From DAOQTX01 sp035340715 (GTDB lineage Bacteria; Bacteroidota; Bacteroidia; AKYH767-A; OLB10), in contig DAOQTX010000035.1 of the NCBI GenBank assembly GCA_035340715.1, positions 1-29,520 of the forward strand: a DNA stretch of 29,520 bases, given 5' to 3'. Positions 18,601-25,900 of this stretch are shown here, piece by piece. The notes under the pieces were generated by a model, which saw only the letters and a list, made by a program, of their open reading frames with translations, made no database searches and had not been told where the DNA came from. A program made the translations under genes and the position numbers. Position 1 is the stretch's first letter, and each line of letters starts with the position of its first letter.

Positions 18601-20861
18601 TTTCGTATGGTTTGCATACCGTAACCGTGACCGATAAGAAAGGTTGCACAAAGGTTTGTACCGGATTTATAACCAATCCTCCAAACATGATTGTGAACAT
18701 TTTGAAAACAAATGTTTCTTGTAATGGAGGAAATGATGGATATGCTTGCGCACACATATCAAGTGGTGGAATCCCTCCATTCACTTATTTGTGGTCTGAT
18801 GGACAAACAACACAACATGTATACAACTTAGTAGCAGGAACCTATACAGTTACCGTTACCGATTCGCTGGGTTGTTTTAAAGAGAAAACATTTAATCTAG
18901 GACAACCTTCAGCATTATATTGTTCAATTACTAAAACAGATCCTACTTGTAATGCTTCAGATGGAAGTTTAACAGTAAATGTAAGCGGAGGAAGTCCGGG
19001 ATATTTATATCAATGGAGCACGGGAAGTTATTTACCTGGCATCAGCGGATTGCCCTCGGGTACCTATACGGTTACCATTACCGACACTAAAGGCTGTACA
19101 ACTGTTTGTACGGAAACGTTAGTTCCTACAAATTCTATGGCTTGCACAATTTGTGTTACACAGCATGTAACATGTTATGGTGGAAGCGATGGTTCAGCTC
19201 AGGTTTGTGTAGCAGCTGGCACGGCACCCTATACCTTCTTATGGAGTAATGGTCAGACCAATTCTTCCGCTACCGGATTGTCGGCAGGTCTATATTCCAT
19301 AACCGTTACAGATGTGAATGGATGCATTAGCACTTGTTCTATCGTAATCAATGAACCCACTCAACTCATTTGTAGTACCAACAAATATGACCCAACCTGT
19401 GGTCAGAACAATGGATCGGCTACGGTTAGTGTTGTTGGTGGATCTGCACCGTATCTGTATTTGTGGAGCAATGGTCAAACTAACGCTACTGCAACCGGAT
19501 TGGGTCAAGGATTATATACCGTTACAGTAACGGATGCAAATGGCTGTTCAACTTTTTGTTCTGCTACTTTAATTGAATTTGGTTCGTTTAATCTTTCCTT
19601 TAGTAAAATCAAAAATGTAAGCTGTCATGGCTTAAGCAATGGAGAAGTTGAAGTAAATGCTTCTGGAGGCAATGCGCCATATAGTTACGTATGGAGCAGT
19701 GGTCAGACTACACAATTCATCAGCGGCTTAAGTGCAGGAGTTTACACAGCTACCGTAACCGATGCTATAGGGTGTACTGCAGAAGCCAGTATACAAATCA
19801 CTCAACCCGATCTTTTAATGGCATCACTTACAGCGGTTGATGTTAGCATATCCGGTAATAGCGATGGAAGTATAACTTCATTAGTAAGTGGAGGAACAAC
19901 TCCTTACAGTTATTTATGGAGTAATGGTTCAACAATGGCAAGTCTTCAAAACCTACCTGCCGGAACCTATACCCTCACGGTTACAGATTATAACTTATGT
20001 ATCACAACTTCAACTGCTATTGTAAGCGAACCGGTATGCTCCACATTTTTTACCTATGCCATTGAACAATGGGATGATGTTCCAAATGGTTCAAATGCAG
20101 GTACCTATCTGGACAATAATTTTGCAACTGCTTTCCCAAATGGGATTATCTTAGGAGATTGTAATCGATTCCTAACTTTAAGTAGCGCTTCAGTAGTAAG
20201 AAATTTTGTGGCTTCAAGTGGAACGCCAAGACAACTTGATCCTGGAACTTTGGTTGATCCTACGATTTATACTTATGGTAATACATTGGCCGGACAGCTC
20301 GCAGCCTTAAAACTCAATATGGTTTTTGATAGCATTGATGCGGGATTTGCGCCATTGTCAACAGAATTGTTTAAGAACTTAAAAGTTACTTATGGACAAT
20401 TTGCAGGTTGGACAGTAGAACAAGTATATAATCATGCACATTATCACTTAGGCTGTGGAAATGCCTGCAATCAAAATTGCTTTGCAGATATTAATACAGC
20501 AATTACATTGATCAATGTCAGTTACGAAGAAGGCATTCAGAAAAACAATTATCTTATTTGTCCAGCAAATTACTCTCCGCCACGTTTAGCGTATTATAGT
20601 GATATCAATAGGTTTGAGTTGAATGCATTTCCAAATCCAGCTTCAGAGCAGATTTCAATTGAATTCATTAGTGCTGTGCAACAAAAATTTGAATTGCAAA
20701 TTCTAAATGTTGTGGGTCAACAAATTTCAACAGAAACAATTGGTGCGGTAGAAGGATATAACAAGGTAAGCAAAGCGCTTCTACCTTTAAGCAATGGAAC
20801 CTATGTAATACGACTAATAGGTTCTGGAGAAATAGGTCAGTTCTTATTTATTAAGCAATAG
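12642..20861 (+). CDS. Giant SprB-repeat surface protein (adhesin-like), T9SS type A sorting domain
   Basis: A 2739-residue secreted protein. The start is the ATG at 12642; a TTG two codons earlier is less likely. A signal peptide covers about residues 1-36 (core LILILIVL, cleavage after LYA). Residues about 37-2464 hold 31 SprB-type modules of about 75 residues with the pattern T-C-x-G-G-x-D/N-G, SGGTPPY.Y.W, LSAGTYTVTVTDANGC. One divergent Ig-like module (FCQGGSVILNAS...GSYFVSAQD) sits after the third. Residues about 2465-2645 form a separate domain (IEQWDDVPNGSNAGTYLDNNF ...) that I recall as recurring in Bacteroidota surface proteins without a known role. Residues about 2650-2739 are a type A sorting domain (AFPNPASEQISIEF ... 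NGTYVIRL). The repeats predict a long rod of disulfide-bonded beta-sandwich modules, probably for adhesion. Gliding is possible but unproven, because SprB itself uses a different (type B) sorting domain. Confidence 0.93.
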   Translation: MEQKLYRLLQRELNFIRTIGLILILIVLQSNQLYANCTPPVISETHTNVTCAGDSSGSIDISVSGNGPFNFLWSDGASDEDRSALNAGIYTLTVTDDSSCTASITITIAQPQPLDINFTLSHISCNGGQDGSIDLITGGGTAPYSYLWNNGSTQEDISNLSSGMHTVTVTDSVGCVLSMSFLLNQPASISAGEIISVPICAGDANGQIDLTPSGGTPPYSFIWSNSETTEDIANLVAGTYSVTIMDGNQCSFNFSFIVNDGFTPLPIVITPSSATEFCQGGSVILNASIGFTNYLWSTTEQTPSILVTNTGSYFVSAQDTNGCIANDSIYIDVFDLPFASVIVTDVDCFGNSTGSISASGLVGTPPFVFQLNNGPIDSIGLFTNLVAGLYDLMVTDSNACSFSMQVLVNEPPIISLTHIKSDNLCYNAASGSIDITVSGGLAPYTFIWSNGSTDEDQINLTNGNYIVTVTDANACVFVDAFDITSPTELTLGKDFNSITCHGGGDGNAIVFVSGGTPGYTYLWSDGQTTDLAESLDAGLYTVTVTDANGCTKSTAVLINEPPILSSQLNVSNVTCNGMDNGTASLLVSGGTPYQIGSAYIYSWNTVPVQTNSSANGLSAGSYIATISDSVGCILNVVANISEPNPILINITNINPTCNGGSNGQAIAAVSGGSAPYMYSWNTNPIKTTSNATQLSAGTYVVTVTDLNGCTKTATANLINPPAIQANATVLSVTCYGAADGKIILNPSGGTPPYSYLWNTNPAQTNATAQNLTPGNYTVTILGSGGCTQMYSYTITQPSEILCNPTVNNPTCFNYANGSIVLNPSGGVGPYTFIWSNGNTNSSLNNVVAGMYTVTITDASGCVKSCPFTLVSPAQLSITPSINHVSCFGGANANIVVAGSGGVSPYTYAWSNGSTGTSVSNLSAGNYTVTVTDANACTTSLLIQVTQPQELGCNCSANITHVSCYGGSNGSITANPTGGTPPYSYVWSNGQQTQTAGGLIAGTYTVTITDSKGCQSVKVIQVNEPLILNATLIGNDATCNSYKDGSAQVFPSGGTPPYTYTWSTIPVQTNATATGLGAGSYTVTIIDSKGCVKVAGVTIAENPAISCTINKTNVKCFGGSSGTASVTVGGGTAPFNYSWNTVPVKTTQTVIGLSAGTYTVTITDAIGCTKTSSVTIGQPSALLALYIATPPTCYGASNGSIDLIVTGGTQPYSFVWSNGATTEDISNIMAGLFQVTVTDSLNCVTNAVIVLNQPGQLMCSTNTSSVSCNGEQDGVAVVAASGGILPYSYIWSNGSTNASIINASAGTYTVTVTDANGCSSICQAIIGSPQSLSCSIQACCDTIRCYGDMTGALHANVTGGTAPYSYFWNSNPAQTGITASGLGAGTYTVIITDANGCTSSCSYTLTQPDPLTCLASGTNVTCSGAADGTATVIPTGGTAPYTYAWNTVVTQTTATAVGLSAGTYVVFVTDANNCTTSCSVTITEPSTLSCYINSNNVLCFGGNDGNANVVVLGGLPPYQYLWSNGQTNSTATDLVAGTYTVTVTDANGCSTSCSTIVSQGTEMSCSITSVDVLCFGQATGSATVTATGGVAPYSYSWNSIPPQFTQTATGLVAGTYIVIVHDAQGCTTSCTVTLTEPSQLTCSITVDKEINCYGAGGAEATAYASGGTPPYTYLWNTNPVQTTQTALGLFSQSYTVVITDAKGCTSSCSVTINQPMQLLCSTQKVDDLCGLGTGSASVNVSQGTPPYTFLWSNGATTMSIGMLTPGNYTVTVTDSLGCIAICDVYVAGAAPIIITTTVTHNTCYKGSDGQITANVSGGTLPYSFMWSNGQTTQTAVGLKKGWYTVTVTDANSCSATKSAFVNQPIKLNASFIKTRPKCYGESNGSIQAIPSGGTPPYSFLWSDGQTTAIAIGLVSAQYTVTITDANGCTKVKQPNLPNRPALYVTPIVTIPTCYGGNDGYITAQPIGGTPPYTYAWDDGQTTQTAVGLSYGLHTVTVTDKKGCTKVCTGFITNPPNMIVNILKTNVSCNGGNDGYACAHISSGGIPPFTYLWSDGQTTQHVYNLVAGTYTVTVTDSLGCFKEKTFNLGQPSALYCSITKTDPTCNASDGSLTVNVSGGSPGYLYQWSTGSYLPGISGLPSGTYTVTITDTKGCTTVCTETLVPTNSMACTICVTQHVTCYGGSDGSAQVCVAAGTAPYTFLWSNGQTNSSATGLSAGLYSITVTDVNGCISTCSIVINEPTQLICSTNKYDPTCGQNNGSATVSVVGGSAPYLYLWSNGQTNATATGLGQGLYTVTVTDANGCSTFCSATLIEFGSFNLSFSKIKNVSCHGLSNGEVEVNASGGNAPYSYVWSSGQTTQFISGLSAGVYTATVTDAIGCTAEASIQITQPDLLMASLTAVDVSISGNSDGSITSLVSGGTTPYSYLWSNGSTMASLQNLPAGTYTLTVTDYNLCITTSTAIVSEPVCSTFFTYAIEQWDDVPNGSNAGTYLDNNFATAFPNGIILGDCNRFLTLSSASVVRNFVASSGTPRQLDPGTLVDPTIYTYGNTLAGQLAALKLNMVFDSIDAGFAPLSTELFKNLKVTYGQFAGWTVEQVYNHAHYHLGCGNACNQNCFADINTAITLINVSYEEGIQKNNYLICPANYSPPRLAYYSDINRFELNAFPNPASEQISIEFISAVQQKFELQILNVVGQQISTETIGAVEGYNKVSKALLPLSNGTYVIRLIGSGEIGQFLFIKQ
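12750..20033 (+). repeat. Tandem array of 31 SprB-type modules plus one divergent module
   Basis: In-frame protein repeats of about 225-235 bases per unit. They are conserved at protein level but well diverged at DNA level; only short stretches such as ACCGTTACCGTTACCGATGC (the TVTVTD segment) recur. Two loop types alternate: WSNGxTT units (about 75 residues) and WNTxPxQT units (about 77-78 residues, for example units 8, 9, 13, 14, 17, 18 and 21). Two Cys per unit are the base state; units 10, 16-22 and 27-29 carry an additional pair. Confidence 0.9.
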
Positions 20862-20884
20862 TTTTTTTACAGGTTTTGCTCTTA

Positions 20885-20921
20885 AAAGTCACTCATGTGG
20901 GTTTCATGAGTGGCTTTTTTT
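20885..20921 (+). terminator. Intrinsic terminator after the giant adhesin gene
   Basis: AAAGTCACTCATG (20885-20897) pairs with CATGAGTGGCTTT (20905-20917) with one T-G pair and a 7-base loop, followed by a run of T to 20921. It lies 24 bases after the stop codon and insulates the lipoprotein pair downstream. Confidence 0.85.
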
Positions 20922-21046
20922 ATGATGTTCATCACCCATAAGCTTAAAATATTTCTATTCGTCTGTTCTTACTTTCCGGCTGATGAAAATCATTAACTTT
21001 TAAAATGTTATATGGTATACTTGATGGAAGTATAAAGCTATTTCCA

Positions 21047-21784
21047 ATGAAGATTATTCCATATGTCATTTTGTTTTTCGCAATTGCTACAATCAATTGT
21101 TCTTGTAAAAAGCACCAGGATAATGAAGCGATAGCAAGCGAATCGGCAAAAAAAATAATAGTCTCATACAGTTTTGACGGAGTTGCTTTGACATTCGATA
21201 GCATGTTGTATTACAATCTTTCCGGCAACTTGTTAGGGGTTTCTCATTTAGAGTATTATGTTTCTGATATTGTACTAACACGATCTAATGGTGAACAGAT
21301 TATCATCAATAAAGAATTTTATGTTGATGCTCGAAAGAACGAATTGAATTCAATCGACCTTGGAACAATTCCTGATGGTGAGTACACAAGCATTACGTTT
21401 TATGTTGGGTTAGACAGTTCTAAAAATCAAACCGGATTTCTTCCTCCGACTACCTACAATATAAATATGGCCTGGCCTGTGGGAATGGGAGGAGGTTATC
21501 ATTTTATGAAATTAGAAGGTCATTTTGTTGAAATGGGTAACACTTATGGGTATGCCATACATCTTGGCAATAACTATACTTTGGTACAATGCACAATACA
21601 TCAGAACTTTAATTTCTCCAACGGAAACACAATCCTAAAGTTGGATATGAATTTGAGCGAATGGTTTAAGAATCCTTACTCATATAATCTGAATGTCGAT
21701 CCAAATTATACGATGGGAGATTCAACCGCCATGACCAATATTTCTCATAATGGAACTGATGTGTTTACCATAAAAACTAATTAG
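21047..21784 (+). CDS. MbnP-like lipoprotein (putative copper-binding)
   Basis: A 245-residue protein when started at the ATG at 21047, which puts the signal peptide at the N-terminus; an in-frame ATG at 21005 would add 14 residues ahead of it. The signal ends in NCSCKK, a Bacteroidota-type lipoprotein signal with Cys20 as likely lipidated residue, so it is probably membrane-anchored. The body follows the MbnP-like family: VSYSFDGVALTFD, LLGVSHLEYYVSDIVLTRSNG, DLGTIPDGEYTSITFYVGLDSS, then a tryptophan (W143) before GGGYHFMKLEGHF, and YAIHLGNN (H172). In the characterised MbnP/MbnH pair a tryptophan of MbnP is oxidised to kynurenine and helps bind copper; W143 and W206 are candidates here, by inference. 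The next gene encodes the matching di-heme enzyme one base downstream, which strongly supports the assignment. Confidence 0.8.
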   Translation: MKIIPYVILFFAIATINCSCKKHQDNEAIASESAKKIIVSYSFDGVALTFDSMLYYNLSGNLLGVSHLEYYVSDIVLTRSNGEQIIINKEFYVDARKNELNSIDLGTIPDGEYTSITFYVGLDSSKNQTGFLPPTTYNINMAWPVGMGGGYHFMKLEGHFVEMGNTYGYAIHLGNNYTLVQCTIHQNFNFSNGNTILKLDMNLSEWFKNPYSYNLNVDPNYTMGDSTAMTNISHNGTDVFTIKTN

Positions 21785-21785
21785 T

Positions 21786-22787
21786 ATGAATAGGATAGTA
21801 TTACTGATTATTATAGTTTGTTTGATATGGTCTTGCAAAAAATCAGATTCGGATGCTGGTGATCCTTATGTGTTTCAAGCTACTCCATATACCTTACAAA
21901 CTCCTGCGCTTTTCCCGATATTAAATTTAAGTTCAGACAATAAATTAACAGTAGAAGGCATTGCTTTAGGACGGAAATTATACTACGACACCTTATTGTC
22001 TTTAGATGGTCGTTCATGTGCAGGCTGCCATTTACAAACACAAGCATTTACTCTGTCATCAGTAAATTCACAACCGCATATTAACTTGGCATGGAATGAT
22101 AAGTTTTTATGGAATGGAAAAGTGGAAGGGAGCATGGAGGACATTATGAAATTTGAAGTAGAGGATTTTTTTGTAACAGATGTCAATAAGATCAAATCTA
22201 ATCCTGACTATCCTCCAATGTTTGCAAAAGCTTTCGGATCATCAACAATAAGTTTAAAAAGAATTGAATTTGCTTTGGCTCAATTTATAACAACCATGGT
22301 GAGCAGTGATTCTAAGTTTGATAAGTTTTTACGACATGAATTGGTATTATCGCCATCGGAAATGAATGGATTTAACATTTTTAATTCAGAGAAAGGCGAT
22401 TGTTTTCATTGCCATAGTATTCCTCTGTTTACTACAAATGATTATCGCAACATTGGATTAGACAGCATTTATAATAACTCTAATTCAGGAAGGTACATCA
22501 TAACCGGTAATAGTTTTGATTTAGGGAAATTTAAAGTGCCCACATTACGAAATGTAGAGTTAACTGCACCGTATATGCACGATGGACGATTTGCAACTTT
22601 AGAAGAAGTTATTGATCATTATGATCATGGAGTGAAATCTTCGCCTACATTAGATCCGATCATGACAAAGCCCGGAAAAGAAAATGGTCTGCAACTTACG
22701 GTTTCGGAAAAGGCTGACTTAGTTTCTTTTTTAAAATGCCTCACAGATACTTCCTTTATCAATCGTACTTCTTTAAGTTCACCATAA
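21786..22787 (+). CDS. Di-heme cytochrome c peroxidase family lipoprotein (MbnH/MauG-like)
   Basis: A 333-residue protein. Residues 1-17 are a lipoprotein signal ending in LIWSCKK (Cys17 likely lipidated). It has two heme c attachment sites, CAGCH at 78-82 in the N-terminal domain and CFHCH at 206-210 in the C-terminal domain, as in the CCP/MauG family. Other family marks are GRKLYYDTLLSLDGRSCAGCH, FKVPTLRNVELTAPYMHDGRFATLEEVIDHYDHG and the final SEKADLVSFLKCLTD. The family contains both peroxidases and MauG-type enzymes that oxidise protein residues. Its position one base after an MbnP-like gene favours an MbnH-like role, oxidising tryptophan in that partner, over hydrogen peroxide removal. 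Axial ligands of the second heme cannot be assigned safely by eye. Confidence 0.88.
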   Translation: MNRIVLLIIIVCLIWSCKKSDSDAGDPYVFQATPYTLQTPALFPILNLSSDNKLTVEGIALGRKLYYDTLLSLDGRSCAGCHLQTQAFTLSSVNSQPHINLAWNDKFLWNGKVEGSMEDIMKFEVEDFFVTDVNKIKSNPDYPPMFAKAFGSSTISLKRIEFALAQFITTMVSSDSKFDKFLRHELVLSPSEMNGFNIFNSEKGDCFHCHSIPLFTTNDYRNIGLDSIYNNSNSGRYIITGNSFDLGKFKVPTLRNVELTAPYMHDGRFATLEEVIDHYDHGVKSSPTLDPIMTKPGKENGLQLTVSEKADLVSFLKCLTDTSFINRTSLSSP

Positions 22788-22985
22788 ATATTTAAAGTAT
22801 TTGGCCATTTTTATAAGTCTTTTAAGGATTTTCATGTGGTTCGCCATAAAAATATTGGCAAAATAGGCTTGATTTTTGTAAATTTCCCCATATACATCGG
22901 GACCTCTTCCTTAGAATATATATTTCTCCTTTCGGTGTAAATTTATTTAGCCATTTTTTTAATCGATTAAAAAGTAATTTTTAGA
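22788..22985 (+). other. Gap before the second SprB-repeat gene
   Basis: AT-rich 198 bases. There is no clear terminator after the di-heme gene. The best promoter-like site is GATTTTTG at 22871-22878, one mismatch from TAnnTTTG, with TTG only 13 bases upstream (22855-22857), so it is not called. Confidence 0.4.
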
Positions 22986-25900
22986 ATGAAACTTTTTACA
23001 AGAAGTATTTTTGTTTTCTTACTCACTAGCTTGGTGTTGCCTAAAATCTCTAACGCACAAGTTAATCTTACCCGAACAACTTTTAACAGTGCTTACAATG
23101 CAATATCATTGCCATCTGCAAATGAAATAACTACTCCTATTCCTCCTGCATTAGGAAACAGTAATCAATTTACCAATACCATTGGTTTTGCAAACAACGA
23201 TGATGGTGTGGCATATTTGCCATTGCCATTTAATTTTGATTTTAATGGAACGGTTTATAATGCGACTACTTCTTATTTAGGAGTAAGCACCAATGGATAT
23301 TTATATTTTTCGAACGACAGTAGCAATGCTTCAAAATTATCAGAAGCGAATAATGTTAATTTATTTTTGAGCGCTGCGCCCAATTCAGTTTTGGCACCTT
23401 GGTTTGACAACCTGCATAGAGGACCTTCCGGTTGGACTTTTGGTTCAGCCAGTGGAAAAGTGTTGCATCAAGTGAATGGAACTTCTCCCAATCGTGAATG
23501 GATCATTCAATATACCGATTGGGCATCTTACCAAAACACCAGTGGAGGGCAACCACGACAACTTAACTTTCAAGTTGCTTTGTTTGAAACAAGTGGTGTG
23601 ATAGAATTTAGATATGGATCAAAAAATGGAAGCGCATTTAATGCTGCAGAATCCGCTAGCATTGGTATTGAAAATGCCAGTGGAGGAAATGGAAATTATA
23701 TAGATGGTATCGTTGGATCTTCAATGGTGAATTCTACCATGCTCACTTCAGGAAAATTTCCTTCCTATCATTTACGATATACTCCGGGAGTCCCTTCAGC
23801 TATAAGTAGTGGAGTGTATGAGGTGGGTGTAGGTAAAACATACAACTCGTTAACAGAGGCAATTGCCGATGCCAATCATAGAGGTGTGGGTGGAAATGTG
23901 ACATTCAGCTTAACCGATGCAGTTTATGATTCTCTTTCTGCAAACGGAAGTAACATTTTCCCGCTCATCATTGGACCAATCACTGGAACAGCATCCGGTT
24001 CTGTGCTAACCGTTTCAGGTATCGCTTCTAAGTCAACTTTGAATTATGCAGGATCCTCTAATGGTACCATTGGAAATAAAGATAATTCAAATGCCATTTC
24101 TGGAATTACTACCGAACCCATTGTAGCGGTTTTAGGATCGGACTATATTATACTTCAGAATTTACAACTCAATTCAACATCCTCATTAGTTGAACATGGG
24201 TTGTTGGTAGTCAATGCTTCTTCAACCGATGGAGCGAACAACAACGTTTTTAAAAATATTGGAGTAAATCTTGCTCGGGCTAATATTTCATCCATAGCCA
24301 TTCGACAAATCAATGCCAGTGTTGCTTCTTCACAAGCAGGGGCTAATAGCAATAACAAGTATTACAACCTTGCAGTTGAAGACGTATATAGTGGTGTGAG
24401 CCTAAACGGTTCGGCTTCTTTCTTTGATGATGCTTGTGAAATTGGAGTGGATACCTGTAGTACGTTTAATACTATTGGTGGAACAAGTGCAAATGACATC
24501 GGCAATGGATCTGCTGATGCTTTTGGAATCAGAGCCATCAATCAGTCGAATGTAAAGGTATTCAACAACATCGTGCGCAACGTTACTTCTACCGGATCCA
24601 CATCACTCAGCGATGGAATATATATCAACAACAATGGTTCTTCAACGCTTAGCAATGGGTTAGTAGAAGTGTATCGAAACAAAATATCCAATATTTCCCG
24701 AACCGGAACAGGTTTGGGTTACGCTTCAGGAATTAAAGCCAGTAATACCGGAAATGTATCGAGCGAACTTAGGATTTACAACAACTGGGTGAGTTCCATT
24801 CAGAGTTCAGGTTCTACAACCTCTACCAGGTCAATCATTGGAATTTTAATTCAAGAATCTGGAGGAGGAAATGCTTCATTGGTTCAGGTTGATTTTAACT
24901 CTGTTAGTATTGCCCCAAGCAATTTGAATTGTTCAAACACTTGTTTCGAAATTGGAACCGTAAGCGGACCTATTATTAAAGTACGAGATAATATTTTTTC
25001 TAATCAAAGTGGCGGACAAGTTGGTTCAGCCAAACATTATTGCTGGGTAACGCCTTCCACATCCAGCATTGGGCCAGTAGGTTCCATTTCAAATTACAAT
25101 GATCTATTTATTTCAAATATTGCCAATGGCTATGTGGGTCTGGGTGGAGCAGTGGATTATCAAGATTTATCTGCCGATTGGAAATTAGTGAGTGCTAGTC
25201 ATGATCCAAATTCCATCACTGCAAATCCAAGCTTTACCAACATCAATACTGACCTACATTCGTCTCAACCTTTGTTGAACGGAACGGGTAACTATTCAGG
25301 GATCACATGGGTAACAACAGATATTGATTGTGAATCACGTTTAACACCACCAGATATTGGAGCCGATGAGTTTCTCACTTGCTTTGGTGTTTTTGCCGGA
25401 GCTGCAGTTAGTAATCCGGCTTCAATTTGTAATGGATCAACATCTACCATTACCCTTACAGGATATTCACAAGAACCTGGAATAAACATTCAATGGCAAA
25501 AATCTACTACTTCTCCTTTAACAGGTTATAGCAATATTGGAGGAGCAACTTCACCCATTTACAATACACCTGCCTTAACGCTTAAAACGTATTATCGAGC
25601 TATTGTTTCGTGTTCATTCTCGTCACAATCCGGTATTTCAGATGAAGATTCTGTAGAGGTATTTGCACCACCTACATCCAGTATTTCTGCTAGCGGTTCA
25701 ACCAATATCTGTAATGGTTCAACCGTGCAGTTAACCGCATCAAGCAATGCTGTTCAGCCGGCATACCAATGGAAACTAAATGGAAGCAATATCAGTGGTG
25801 CAACTTCGGTTTCGTACAATGCATCTGCTGCAGGAGCCTATACTTGTGTAGTCACCGATTCTATAGATGTGCCTTATTGTTCTACAACCTCGAACAGTAT

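Noticed and set aside
17596..18784. Open frames of 85-97 codons on both strands inside the giant adhesin gene
   Set aside because: They follow the repeat period in other frames, lack start context and match nothing; they are shadows of the SprB-repeat frame.
12750..20033. Regular repeats about 230 bases long might be a CRISPR array or satellite DNA
   Set aside because: The repeats are one continuous open frame conserved at protein level, with diverged DNA and no spacers.
21016..21023. TATACTTG as a -7 element for the MbnP-like gene
   Set aside because: One mismatch to TAnnTTTG and no TTG at the right distance upstream.
21005..21046. Earlier ATG for the MbnP-like gene
   Set aside because: It would put 14 mixed residues before the lipoprotein signal peptide; the ATG at 21047 gives a normal signal.
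22855..22875. Sigma-54-like TTGGCA ... GGCTTGA before the second SprB-repeat gene
   Set aside because: The two halves are two bases too far apart and the -12 GC is missing.
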